A stretch of 13,924 bases of DNA. It comes from DASUFH01 sp036274645 (lineage in GTDB: Bacteria > Acidobacteriota > Terriglobia > 20CM-2-55-15). Location of the stretch: the NCBI GenBank assembly GCA_036274645.1, contig DASUFH010000444.1, positions 1 through 13,924 of the forward strand. Reading direction: 5' to 3'. The position numbers and the translations under genes are program-made. The notes below the pieces were generated by a model that was given only the letters and a program-made list of their open reading frames with translations, was not told the DNA's origin and made no database searches. Shown here one piece after another: positions 6,953 to 13,924 of this stretch. Position 1 is the stretch's first letter. The number at the start of each line of letters is the position of its first letter.

Positions 6953-6962
6953 CGGCGCCGCT
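6951..6962. repeat. 12-base palindrome joining two convergent stop codons
   Basis: AGCGGCGCCGCT is perfectly self-complementary. It begins in the M48 TAG stop and ends in the first base of the opposing TGA stop. A slightly larger stem (GCGCC 6955-6959 with GGCGC 6970-6974) is also possible. There is no T-run on either side, so efficient termination is not evident. Confidence 0.4.
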
Positions 6963-7918
6963 CACAGTTGGCGCGAGGGGTCGCGCGTCAGTTGGAAATA
7001 CACATCTTCGATCGTTGGTTCGACGGCCATGATCGAACGGACGCCGATCCGTTCGTTCGCCAGCGCTTCCCGCGCGCGGCGTTCCGCCTGTGTGGCGTCG
7101 GTGTTGCGAAATGTCGCGTGCAGTCCCTCGCCGAACAGGTTGACGTCTTCGACCGCTTCAATGCCGGCGAGCGCCGCTCTGGCTTCGAAACGGCGTTCGG
7201 CGAAGACTTCGAGAATCGTTCCGCGAAACTGTCCTCGAAGCTCTTCCGGGGTTCCGGTGCGGATCAGCTTTCCCCCGCTCAGGAAACCGACGCGGCTGCA
7301 GCGCTCCGCTTCGTCCATGTACGGCGTGGAGACGATGATGGTGACGCCCTCCTGCCAGAGATCGAAGAGCAGACGCCACAAATCGCGCCGCGACAGCGGG
7401 TCGACTCCTGTAGTCGGCTCGTCCAGCAGCAGCAGCCGGGGCGTATGAATCAGAGCGCAACTGAGCGCGAGCTTCTGTTTCATTCCGCCGGATAGATTCC
7501 GCGCCAGACGATCGCGGAAAGGGCCGAGGCGGCTGAACTGCATCAGCCGCTCCAGTCGTGGAGCGCGCTCGCTTTCCGCGACACCGTAGAGATCTGCAAA
7601 GAGCGTGAGATTCTCTTCCACGCTCAATTCCTCGTACAGGCTGAACCGCTGGCTGACATATCCCGTGAGCGTGGTCACCGACTCCGTATCCCGTATGAGG
7701 TCGCATCCACCCACGTGACCGGATCCGGCATCCGGGCGGAGGATTCCAAGGAGCAGACGCATGGATGTGGTCTTGCCCGCGCCGTCAGGGCCGATCAGGC
7801 CGAAGATCTCCCCCTCCATTACTTCAAGCGTGAGGCCGTCAACGGCGGTCACCTGGCCGAAGCGGCGGGTCAATCCCTGAACGGAGACCAGGGGCTTTGC
7901 GGAGGAGGGGGAGTTCAC
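6962..7918 (-). CDS. ABC transporter ATP-binding protein (YbhF-like, ABC-2 efflux type)
   Basis: This 318-residue ATPase would power an ABC-2-type efflux pump together with the HlyD-family protein encoded just upstream. It has Walker A GPDGAGKT (43-50), Q-loop Q90, signature LSGGMKQ (142-148), Walker B LLLLDEP with D166 and E167, and a C-terminal accessory region ending EPTIEDVYFQLT, as in drug-exporter ATPases. The GPDGAGKT form and the HlyD neighbour point to the YbhF group. The usual H-loop histidine is replaced by proline (STPYMDEAE, P199), which I recall as tolerated in this group. The start is GTG, 3 bases after the stop of the HlyD gene, so translation is probably coupled; no clear ribosome site is seen. 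No permease gene follows; the next gene is convergent. The cargo is unknown. Confidence 0.9.
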   Translation of the reverse strand: MNSPSSAKPLVSVQGLTRRFGQVTAVDGLTLEVMEGEIFGLIGPDGAGKTTSMRLLLGILRPDAGSGHVGGCDLIRDTESVTTLTGYVSQRFSLYEELSVEENLTLFADLYGVAESERAPRLERLMQFSRLGPFRDRLARNLSGGMKQKLALSCALIHTPRLLLLDEPTTGVDPLSRRDLWRLLFDLWQEGVTIIVSTPYMDEAERCSRVGFLSGGKLIRTGTPEELRGQFRGTILEVFAERRFEARAALAGIEAVEDVNLFGEGLHATFRNTDATQAERRAREALANERIGVRSIMAVEPTIEDVYFQLTRDPSRQL

Positions 7919-7921
7919 GCG

Positions 7922-9091
7922 CTAATCGCCAATAGCCGCGTCCGCCGGCATTCCCGGCTTCAGTCGCTGTCCGCCGCTTTCGAGCGCCACCTTCACCCGA
8001 TAGACCAGCTTGATCCGCTCTTCTTCGGTTTGAATGGTCTTCGGAGTGAATTCCGATTCCGAGGAGATGAACGTGACGGTTCCCTTGAACCGCTCGCCGG
8101 GGAATGCGTCCACCTGCACCTGCGCTGTCTGGCCCAGGTGAATACGGCCGGTCTGCGTTTCGGGGACATAAAGATTAATCCACAGGTTGTCGATGTCGGC
8201 GACGGTGACTACCGGAGAACCCGCGTTGACGATTTCCCCGACTTCGATGTTTCGGGTCAGGACGACGCCGTCGATGGGCGACCGCAGTTCGGTATATGCC
8301 AGCTGAAGGCGCGCCGCGTCGAGCTGGGCGCTGATTTCACGCTGCCGGGCGCGCGCTCCGACCAGGCCTTCGCGCTGGATCTCAATGTCACGGCGGGCCG
8401 CCTCCGCCGCGCTCACCGTCGCCTCGGCCGCAGAGAGGCGGGCCTGAGCCTCGGCGATGTCTTCCTGCCTCGGTCCTTCTGTGGCCAGGGTCAGACGCTG
8501 ACGCGCCACCGTCACCGTGGCTTCGGCCGTACGGAAGGCCGCCCTGGCGGTATCGAACTGCTGTTGCGACACGAGTCCGTCTTCAAAGAGACCCGCGGCG
8601 CGCTGAAATTCGAGTTTTCGGGGCTCCAGGGCCGCCTGAGCCTGGGCGAGTTCCGCTTCGGCCACGCGGATCTCTTCAGGCCGGGATCCATGGCGCAGAC
8701 GGTCGAGCATGGCGCGCGCGGCTTCGGCCTGTCCGTGCGCCTGCCTGATCTGGCTCGACACGAGACTTTCCCGCTGCTCGAGCGCAGTCTGTTGTTGCTT
8801 CGTCTGGCTGGATGTTCCTTCCAGCGCCGCCTCAGCCTGGCGAACACGGACCTCGTTTTCTTCATCCGCCAGCCTGGCCAGAACATCTCCGGCCCGGACC
8901 GGCTGTCCCTCGCGGGGCAGGACCTCGACGACCCGGCCGCCGATCTGAAAGGACACATCGACGGTTGTGGCCTCGATTGTTCCGGAGGCCCGAACTGCGC
9001 TCGGGTCAATTCTGGAATTGGAGTAATAGCGATAGGAGAAGAACAGAAGAACAAGGAGCGCCGCCCCGATCGGCAATAAACGTTTGCGCAT
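7922..9091 (-). CDS. HlyD/YbhG-family periplasmic adaptor (membrane fusion protein)
   Basis: This 389-residue protein is anchored by one N-terminal membrane segment (about 5-20) and extends into the periplasm. There it would link an inner-membrane ABC pump to an outer-membrane channel. Order of domains: biotinyl-lipoyl half-motif (SGTIEATTVDVSFQIGGRV, 36-54), a long alanine/glutamate/glutamine-rich alpha-helical hairpin (about 80-265), the second lipoyl half (LRSPIDGVVLTRNIEVGEIV, 269-288), then a beta-barrel with the YbhG-like phrase PGERFKGTVTFIS (331-343). The long coiled coil fits the YbhG subgroup. It forms an operon with the ABC ATPase gene 3 bases downstream. The ATG follows a TACAAT element by 9 bases with no Shine-Dalgarno sequence, so the message may be leaderless. 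It is divergent from uppS. Confidence 0.92.
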   Translation of the reverse strand: MRKRLLPIGAALLVLLFFSYRYYSNSRIDPSAVRASGTIEATTVDVSFQIGGRVVEVLPREGQPVRAGDVLARLADEENEVRVRQAEAALEGTSSQTKQQQTALEQRESLVSSQIRQAHGQAEAARAMLDRLRHGSRPEEIRVAEAELAQAQAALEPRKLEFQRAAGLFEDGLVSQQQFDTARAAFRTAEATVTVARQRLTLATEGPRQEDIAEAQARLSAAEATVSAAEAARRDIEIQREGLVGARARQREISAQLDAARLQLAYTELRSPIDGVVLTRNIEVGEIVNAGSPVVTVADIDNLWINLYVPETQTGRIHLGQTAQVQVDAFPGERFKGTVTFISSESEFTPKTIQTEEERIKLVYRVKVALESGGQRLKPGMPADAAIGD

Positions 9092-9100
9092 AGCCGAAGC

Positions 9101-9106
9101 ATTGTA
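9101..9106 (-). promoter_or_regulatory. Candidate -10 element of the HlyD-ABC operon
   Basis: The minus strand reads TACAAT inside GCTACAAT and ends 9 bases before the HlyD ATG. A start of transcription 6-8 bases downstream would leave almost no leader. No convincing -35 is seen. Confidence 0.45.
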
Positions 9107-9382
9107 GCGCGCATTTTGGCGGGCCGACCCTTTCGGGATTCACTCCGAAACGCTGGGATTTGCGATGGGGTTTTTGAGCCACCGAGGCTGATGCCTTCGG
9201 GGGATGCAGGTCGTTTTCAAAAACGGCGCGTTTATTGTCGCCGAACGCTCAGCAGCGGTCACGCAGTACTGTGATCCTCAGGGGAGAGTCGCACGAGCGG
9301 CAGGCGCCGCGCGCGAAACTTTCCGGTGGAACGAGTTTGAATCTATAGCGTTCGCCCATTCAGCGCCGGAGATTGCGCGTGG

Positions 9383-9388
9383 TAAGAT
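9383..9388 (+). promoter_or_regulatory. Candidate -10 element of uppS
   Basis: TAAGAT inside GGTAAGAT ends 7 bases before the uppS ATG. A weak -35 (TTCAGC, 9359-9364) lies 18 bases upstream. The short distance and the absence of a Shine-Dalgarno sequence suggest a leaderless message. Confidence 0.4.
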
Positions 9389-9395
9389 CGGTCGG

Positions 9396-10112
9396 ATGTC
9401 GACTGAGTTTGATCGCCGGGCGCTGCCGGCGCACATTGCGATCATCATGGATGGCAATGGGCGCTGGGCGCGAAAGCGGGGGCTGCCCCGGGTTGCGGGC
9501 CATCGGGCCGGTATCGACGCGGTTCGCGACATTGTCGAGAGTTCCGCTGAATTGGGCATTCCCGTTCTGACGTTGTACGCGTTCTCCATCGAAAACTGGA
9601 AGCGGCCCGAGCTGGAGATTCGCACGCTGATGTCTCTGCTTAAGGAGTTTCTGAACCGCGAGATCGACAATCTCCACAAAAACAATATTCAGTTTCGGAC
9701 CATCGGACGAACCGACCAGCTGGATCCCAGCGTTCAGCGTGAACTCCAGAAGGGAATCGAACGAACGCGCGACAATACCGGAATGATCTTCAGCGTCGCG
9801 CTCAATTACGGCGGACGCGCGGAAATCGTGGATGCGGTGAACCGCCTGCTGGCCAACGGGCGAGCGAACGACGGCGCGATCCGGGAAGAGGACTTTTCGA
9901 AATATCTCTACACCGCCGGCCTGCCGGATCCGGATCTGCTGATCCGGACGAGCGGAGAGTTGCGGGTGAGCAATTTTCTGCTCTGGCAAATCGCCTACGC
10001 GGAGATCTACGTCACCGACACGCTCTGGCCGGATTTCCGAAGGCGCGATTTGTACGATGCGATTGCCGCTTTCCAGAAGCGGGAACGCCGTTACGGCGGC
10101 GTGGATGTCTGA
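9396..10112 (+). CDS. uppS: Undecaprenyl diphosphate synthase (cis-prenyltransferase)
   Basis: This 238-residue cytosolic enzyme condenses isopentenyl diphosphate units onto farnesyl diphosphate to make the C55 lipid carrier for peptidoglycan and other envelope glycans. Motifs: HIAIIMDGNGRWA (13-25) with the magnesium and diphosphate site D19, N21 and R23; GHRAG (35-39) with H36; FSIENW (63-68); and RTSGELRVSNFLLWQ (184-198) followed by YAEIYV. The length is typical. I choose the ATG at 9396 because it yields the normal N-terminus just ahead of the conserved IMDGNGRWA; an ATG at 9204 would add 64 unrelated residues. There is no ribosome site, and a -10-like element lies 7 bases upstream. It heads the run uppS-cdsA-dxr-rseP. 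Confidence 0.95.
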   Translation: MSTEFDRRALPAHIAIIMDGNGRWARKRGLPRVAGHRAGIDAVRDIVESSAELGIPVLTLYAFSIENWKRPELEIRTLMSLLKEFLNREIDNLHKNNIQFRTIGRTDQLDPSVQRELQKGIERTRDNTGMIFSVALNYGGRAEIVDAVNRLLANGRANDGAIREEDFSKYLYTAGLPDPDLLIRTSGELRVSNFLLWQIAYAEIYVTDTLWPDFRRRDLYDAIAAFQKRERRYGGVDV

Positions 10113-10178
10113 TTTCCGGAGTGTCCGCAGCAGAGTAGAACAGGGCCGGCGGGATACTGCGGCCGCCAGGCTGATTTC

Positions 10179-10964
10179 ATGAAGCGAGTTCTTACCGCCA
10201 TCGCCGGCATTCCGATCGCCATTGGCGTCACGCTCTATGCGCCGGATGGCTGGTTCGCGGCGTTCGTCGGAATACTGGCCTCGATCGCCTTCGACGAATT
10301 GCTCGCGTTGGGCGCGGCGCGCGGCGGCAGGCGCGCCAGCCGGATTATCACGCCGCTGGCCGGCGCGGTGGCGGCGTCCTTTGTCTGGGAGGAAGGGAGC
10401 GTTTTGCTGGTGCTGGCCGTGGCGCTGCTGATCGTGATGACGACCATTGCGTTTGCCGAGCCTCTCGAATTCAGTCTTCCACGTATATCTCTTGCCGCTT
10501 TCGGCCTCCTGTACTGTGGCGTGCTTCCGGGCCTTCTTGTCGGACTGGTCGTTCAGGCGCCCATGGGGCGGTTGCTTGTACTCGTATTGCTGGGCATCGT
10601 GTTCGCCGGTGATACTGCCGCCTACTACGGTGGCCGGGCGCTGGGTCGCCATCCGCTGGCCCCGATGTTGAGCCCCAAGAAGACCGTCGAAGGCGCCCTG
10701 GCCGGCCTCGCCGGCAGTATTGCGGCCGGCGTCATCCTGGGCCACTGGCTTCTGGGTGGCGTGCCGGACTCCGCCTGGATGGCGTTCATTTCACTGGTGG
10801 CGGCGATTGCCGGCCAGTCCGGCGACCTGGCCGAATCCGCGCTGAAACGCAGCGCCGGAGTAAAAGACTCCTCGTCACTGCTCCCCGGGCATGGAGGGAT
10901 GCTGGACCGAATCGACAGCCTTCTTTTTGCCGCGCCCGTTTTCTATTGGTTCTTCAAGGTATGA
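10179..10964 (+). CDS. cdsA: Phosphatidate cytidylyltransferase (CDP-diacylglycerol synthase)
   Basis: This 261-residue inner-membrane enzyme makes CDP-diacylglycerol from phosphatidic acid and CTP, the branch point of phospholipid synthesis. The full family signature is present near the C-terminus (220-246): S, then LKR, KD, LPGHGGMLDRID. The sequence also shows GDTAAYYGGRALGRH (144-158) and SPKKTVEG (165-172). It is strongly hydrophobic with about seven or eight predicted membrane segments. Length is slightly short of the E. coli protein but usual for many bacteria. The ATG lies 66 bases after uppS, with AGG about 9 bases upstream as a weak ribosome site. Its TGA stop overlaps the dxr ATG by four bases (ATGA), implying coupled translation. 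Confidence 0.95.
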   Translation: MKRVLTAIAGIPIAIGVTLYAPDGWFAAFVGILASIAFDELLALGAARGGRRASRIITPLAGAVAASFVWEEGSVLLVLAVALLIVMTTIAFAEPLEFSLPRISLAAFGLLYCGVLPGLLVGLVVQAPMGRLLVLVLLGIVFAGDTAAYYGGRALGRHPLAPMLSPKKTVEGALAGLAGSIAAGVILGHWLLGGVPDSAWMAFISLVAAIAGQSGDLAESALKRSAGVKDSSSLLPGHGGMLDRIDSLLFAAPVFYWFFKV

Positions 10965-12121
10965 AGCGGCTGACGATCATCGGATCCACCGGATCCATCG
11001 GACAGAACACCCTCTCGGTGGTCGAGCACTTTCCCGAGCGATTTTCCGTTTTTGCATTGGCCGCCAATTCCGGTGTGGAACGACTGGCGGAGCAGACCGC
11101 GGCCTTTCATCCGCGGGTCGTCGCGATCGCGGACGCTTCACGTGTCGATGAGTTCCAGAAAGCGTGCGCGCAACGGGGAATCCGGACGCCGGAGGTCATC
11201 TCCGGTGTTGAAGGATTGCGATCCGTTTCATCCGCGTCCGAGGTGGACCTGGTGGTCTCCGCCGCCGTCGGCGCAGCCGGACTCGAACCCACCTACGCCG
11301 CGGCCGCCGCAGGGAAGACCATTGCGCTTGCCAACAAGGAAGCGATGGTTGTGGCCGGCGAACTCTTGCGCCAGACAGCCTCAGCCAGCGGCGCCCGTAT
11401 CATTCCCGTCGACAGCGAGCACAGCGCTCTCGATCAGTGTCTTCGCTCCGGCGCCCACGGTGAGGTCCGCCGGCTCATCCTGACGGCCTCCGGCGGACCG
11501 TTTCGCGAGACGCCGGCCGAAGAGCTGGCGGAAGTCACTCCGGAAAAGGCTCTGAAGCATCCGACCTGGACGATGGGCCGCCGGATCACCGTCGATTCCG
11601 CGACGCTGATGAACAAGGGATTCGAAGTGATTGAGGCGCGATGGCTGTTTGATATCCCCGAAGAGAAGGTCGATATCCTCGTTCATCCACAGTCCGTGGC
11701 GCATTCGATGGTCGAATTCGTCGACGGCTCCATCGTGGCGCAACTCGGAACCGCCGACATGCGGCAGCCCATTCAGTATGCCCTCACTTATCCGGAGCGG
11801 ATTCCGTCCTGGCTGCCACCGCTGGACTGGACCGCCGCCGCCCGGCTGGAATTTTTCAAGCCCGATACCGTGAAGTTTCCCTGTATCCCGTTGGCATACC
11901 GCGCCATCCGGATGGGGGGGACCGCCCCGGCCGCCCTGAACGCCGCCGACGAAGTGGCGGTGGACGAGTTCCTGCATCGCGGTATGCCATTTACCGATAT
12001 CCCTAAACTCATCAATGCCGTGCTGGACGCTCACCGCGTCCGCGCGGTAACGTCCATTGAAGCAGTTCTCGAGGCGGACCGCGATGCCCGGAAGGCGGCG
12101 CGGCAGTGGCGGGCACGGTAG
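10961..12121 (+). CDS. dxr: 1-deoxy-D-xylulose 5-phosphate reductoisomerase
   Basis: This 386-residue cytosolic enzyme converts 1-deoxy-D-xylulose 5-phosphate to 2-C-methyl-D-erythritol 4-phosphate with NADPH, the committed step of the non-mevalonate isoprenoid pathway. It shows the nucleotide-binding GSTGSIG (8-14), LANKE (123-127), metal ligands D151 and E153 in PVDSEHSAL and E222 in MNKGFEVIEARWLF, plus HPQSVAHSMVEF (242-253). Length is normal. I choose ATG 10961, which gives the canonical MKRLTIIGSTGSIG start and an ATGA overlap with cdsA; a TTG at 10946 would add five residues. Its product feeds the precursors used by uppS upstream. The gene is also known as ispC. Confidence 0.96.
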   Translation: MKRLTIIGSTGSIGQNTLSVVEHFPERFSVFALAANSGVERLAEQTAAFHPRVVAIADASRVDEFQKACAQRGIRTPEVISGVEGLRSVSSASEVDLVVSAAVGAAGLEPTYAAAAAGKTIALANKEAMVVAGELLRQTASASGARIIPVDSEHSALDQCLRSGAHGEVRRLILTASGGPFRETPAEELAEVTPEKALKHPTWTMGRRITVDSATLMNKGFEVIEARWLFDIPEEKVDILVHPQSVAHSMVEFVDGSIVAQLGTADMRQPIQYALTYPERIPSWLPPLDWTAAARLEFFKPDTVKFPCIPLAYRAIRMGGTAPAALNAADEVAVDEFLHRGMPFTDIPKLINAVLDAHRVRAVTSIEAVLEADRDARKAARQWRAR

Positions 12122-12141
12122 GCTGGACCCCGGAGATCGGG

Positions 12142-12147
12142 TAGAAT
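12142..12147 (+). promoter_or_regulatory. Candidate internal promoter (-10) before rseP
   Basis: TAGAAT inside GGTAGAAT lies in the 40-base gap between dxr and rseP and ends 14 bases before the rseP ATG. AGGAA (12148-12152), 9 bases before the ATG, could serve as ribosome site. If active, it would let rseP and fur be expressed apart from the upstream genes. The -35 is not recognisable. Confidence 0.35.
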
Positions 12148-12161
12148 AGGAATTAACTTTT

Positions 12162-13511
12162 ATGAGCGACGCATTGTCTTCCATCGGGATTGCGCTCGTC
12201 GTACTCGGTGTCATCATCGTCATCCACGAACTCGGGCACTTTCTCGTCGCCAAGTTCTTCAAGATCAAGGTCGAGACGTTTTCCGTGGGATTCGGTCCCC
12301 GCCTGTTCGGCTTCAAATACGGCGAGACCGACTACCGGATCAGCGCCCTTCCTCTCGGCGGTTACGTCAAGATGTCGGGCGAGAATCCCGGCGACACCAT
12401 CACCGGAGATCCCCGGGAGTTCATGTCCAAACCGAAATGGCAGCGCTTCCTGGTGGCCGCCGCCGGTCCCTTCATGAACATCGTGCTGGCGGTTGGCCTG
12501 CTCACCGGGCTCTTCATGTACGGCGCCGAAGTCGCCGAATACATGAGTTCGATTGCCATCGTGGGATATGTCGAGCCCGGTTCTCCAGCCGAGCAGGCCG
12601 GCATTCGCACTGGCGATCGCATTGTGTCGATTCAAGGCAAGGAACGTCCCGACTGGCAGGATGTTGGGTCGCGGGTCTTCATCAACCCGGAGCAGTCCCT
12701 GCCCGTTACCGTTGAGCGTGACGCCCAGCGCATCGATGTGACACTCACCCCTTCGCGCCAGACCAATCCGGACGGGGGTTTTTCAGGGATGGGGCCGCCG
12801 TACCCTGGGATGGTCGAGCAGGTGTTCCCGGGAAAACCCGCGGAAAAGGCGGGCATCGAAGTCGGCGATGAGATTGTGGCTGTGGATGGCATTGACCTGA
12901 AGCGCCATGGCGAGTCCCTGCAGACGGTTCTGCAGGAGGTAAAGAAAGAAACGTTCCCGATTACCGTCCGGCGAAACGGAGAACTCAAGGAACTCTCCAT
13001 TTCGCCTGTTGCTGACGAGAACAGTGGCAAGAAGCAGAAGGTCATCGGTATCGCCATTGACTGGCCAAGGGTAAAGATCAAGCTCGGATTCGTTGACGCG
13101 TTCTATCTGTCGCTCGACAAGAACAAGGAGAACGCCACCCTCATTCTGACGGTCCTGGGAAAGCTGTTCAAAAGCCCCGAGAACGGCGGCTTACCGGTAG
13201 GGACACTGGAAGGGCCGATCGGCATCGTCCGGGTTTCCGGCAACGCGTTCAAACTCGGGCTCGGCCCCCTGATCTTCGTTATGGCGATGATCAGTCTGAA
13301 TCTTGGACTGCTGAACCTGTTGCCCGTTCCGATCCTGGATGGCGGCGTCATGCTGCTGATCGCGATCGAAGGATTGATCCGACGTGATCTGAGCCTGCGG
13401 GTCAAGGAGCGGATCGTCCAGGTGAGCTTCGTCGCGATGCTCATGCTGACCGCATTCGTGATCTACAACGACATCGTGAAGCTGCTGCCGTCGTCGCCAG
13501 GCAATCCATGA
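12162..13511 (+). CDS. rseP: RseP-type site-2 zinc metalloprotease (two PDZ domains)
   Basis: This 449-residue intramembrane protease cuts transmembrane helices of substrates already trimmed outside the membrane, such as anti-sigma factors in E. coli. The zinc site is HELGH (H22, E23, H26) in the first membrane segment, with the third ligand D393 in NLLPVPILDGG (385-395). Between them lie PLGGYVKM (64-71), a membrane segment around 97-120, PDZ 1 (about 130-200, with VEPGSPAEQAGIRTGDRI) and PDZ 2 (about 215-285, with FPGKPAEKAGIEVGDEI). C-terminal membrane segments are near 370-400 and 420-437. Length matches the E. coli enzyme. The neighbours (uppS-cdsA-dxr) are its usual partners. No anti-sigma/sigma pair is present in the window, so its substrate here is unknown. 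Confidence 0.95.
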   Translation: MSDALSSIGIALVVLGVIIVIHELGHFLVAKFFKIKVETFSVGFGPRLFGFKYGETDYRISALPLGGYVKMSGENPGDTITGDPREFMSKPKWQRFLVAAAGPFMNIVLAVGLLTGLFMYGAEVAEYMSSIAIVGYVEPGSPAEQAGIRTGDRIVSIQGKERPDWQDVGSRVFINPEQSLPVTVERDAQRIDVTLTPSRQTNPDGGFSGMGPPYPGMVEQVFPGKPAEKAGIEVGDEIVAVDGIDLKRHGESLQTVLQEVKKETFPITVRRNGELKELSISPVADENSGKKQKVIGIAIDWPRVKIKLGFVDAFYLSLDKNKENATLILTVLGKLFKSPENGGLPVGTLEGPIGIVRVSGNAFKLGLGPLIFVMAMISLNLGLLNLLPVPILDGGVMLLIAIEGLIRRDLSLRVKERIVQVSFVAMLMLTAFVIYNDIVKLLPSSPGNP

Positions 13512-13524
13512 GACCGGGTCTGAT

Positions 13525-13924
13525 ATGAAGACGCTCCTTCCCGAGACACGCGCCTTCATGGGTTATCTCGACGAAAAGGGACTGAAACTGACGCCGCGCA
13601 GGGAACTGGTCCTGAACACGTTTCTCGAACACGAAGGCCATCGGAGCGTGGAAGACATCTTCCGCGTGGCCCGTGATCTCGATTCCAAGATCGGCTACAC
13701 CACCGTGTACCGGACAATCAAGCTTCTGGTCGATAGTGGACTTGCCCGCGAGGTGGATCTGGCCGACGGCGTCACCCGCTACGAGCACCTTTTCAACCAC
13801 GCGCACCACGATCACATTGTGTGTCTGGAATGTGGCGCCTCCATCGAGTTCTATAATCCCGAAATCGAAGCGCTCCAGGACGCGGCCTCCAGCCAGATTG
13901 GCTTCAAGACCGTCGATCACCGAC
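13525..13924 (+). CDS. Fur-family metal-responsive repressor, 3' end cut by window
   Basis: The first 133 residues are visible and the frame is open at the window end. The N-terminal winged helix (about 10-80) has LKLTPRRELVLNTF (20-33) and the recognition helix phrase YTTVYRTIKLL (58-68). The dimerisation domain begins with a histidine-rich metal site, HLFNHAHHDHIVCLECG (88-104), including the C100/C103 pair of the structural zinc. A second CxxC, common near the C-terminus, would lie beyond the window. Fur, PerR and Zur cannot be separated on this evidence; the HHDH and CLECG wording is most like Fur. The ATG at 13525 lies 13 bases after rseP, so it is probably in the same transcript. The ribosome site is weak. 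Confidence 0.9.
   Translation, partial: MKTLLPETRAFMGYLDEKGLKLTPRRELVLNTFLEHEGHRSVEDIFRVARDLDSKIGYTTVYRTIKLLVDSGLAREVDLADGVTRYEHLFNHAHHDHIVCLECGASIEFYNPEIEALQDAASSQIGFKTVDHR

Larger units (their letters stand above)
9092..9395. other. Divergent promoter region between the HlyD gene and uppS
   Basis: These 304 bases hold the -10 candidate of the minus-strand efflux operon at one end and that of uppS at the other. The uppS frame stays open leftward to an ATG at 9204, which would add 64 residues. That extension looks unlike the family and is not accepted. I see no RNA gene, terminator or other gene here. Confidence 0.5.

Noticed and set aside
7715..9079. 454-codon open frame on the plus strand opposite the HlyD and ABC ATPase genes
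   Set aside because: It lies opposite conserved lipoyl, coiled-coil and ATPase coding sequence and has no domain features of its own.
9204..9395. N-terminal extension of uppS from an ATG at 9204
   Set aside because: The added 64 residues do not resemble cis-prenyltransferases, the family starts shortly before IMDGNGRWA, and a promoter-like element lies just before ATG 9396.
9360..10745. 461-codon open frame on the minus strand opposite uppS and cdsA
   Set aside because: The motifs of uppS and the membrane-protein composition of cdsA clearly support the plus strand; this frame is low in hydrophobic residues and unlike any family I know.
10946..10960. TTG start of dxr five codons upstream
   Set aside because: ATG 10961 gives the standard N-terminus and the usual ATGA overlap with cdsA.
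1..13924. CRISPR array, insertion sequence, phage, toxin-antitoxin or biosynthetic cluster
   Set aside because: No regularly spaced repeats, transposase or integrase motifs, terminal inverted repeats, or assembly-line enzymes were found on either strand.

Overview
This is a GC-rich bacterial chromosomal segment with genes on both strands. It is mostly housekeeping and catabolic genes, and I find no phage, insertion sequence, CRISPR array or RNA gene. Gene content and protein style (uppS-cdsA-dxr-rseP order, a long YbhG-like HlyD protein, a CCA-adding enzyme without a visible HD motif) suggest an Acidobacteriota-like organism. That placement is inference from general resemblance, not from a search.

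Left part (1-3726). The window opens inside a tRNA CCA-adding enzyme gene on the minus strand (3' end cut by the window edge). Upstream of it, also on the minus strand, is a NarL/FixJ-type response regulator. A roughly 530-base divergent region follows, then a cytoplasmic PAS-containing HisKA_3 sensor kinase on the plus strand. Kinase and regulator belong to partner families and probably form one two-component system arranged back to back. The kinase gene ends inside a short imperfect tandem repeat.

Middle part (3893-9091). A glutaryl-CoA dehydrogenase gene is followed after 18 bases by a membrane M48 metalloprotease with a long, partly TPR-like C-terminal region. Convergent to these, with only 9 bases between stop codons, lies a minus-strand pair: a HlyD/YbhG-type membrane fusion protein and a YbhF-like ABC ATPase. 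No permease gene accompanies this pair in the window.

Right part (9396-13924). A plus-strand run carries uppS, cdsA, dxr, rseP and the start of a Fur-family regulator. These make undecaprenyl diphosphate, CDP-diacylglycerol and the isoprenoid precursor MEP, and provide site-2 intramembrane proteolysis. The set is a widely conserved envelope and isoprenoid cluster. cdsA and dxr overlap by ATGA, and other gaps are 66, 40 and 13 bases. Fur at the end is the less expected member.

Several genes (cca, the HlyD gene, uppS) have a -10-like hexamer 7 to 9 bases before the start codon and no Shine-Dalgarno sequence. This suggests leaderless transcripts. The response regulator and rseP carry similar hexamers further upstream, giving a shared pattern close to (G/C)GTANNAT. 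I did not find a clearly novel multi-gene system. The most unusual points are the permease-less efflux pair, the CCA enzyme without a visible HD motif, the likely leaderless starts and the M48 protease with its long C-terminal extension.
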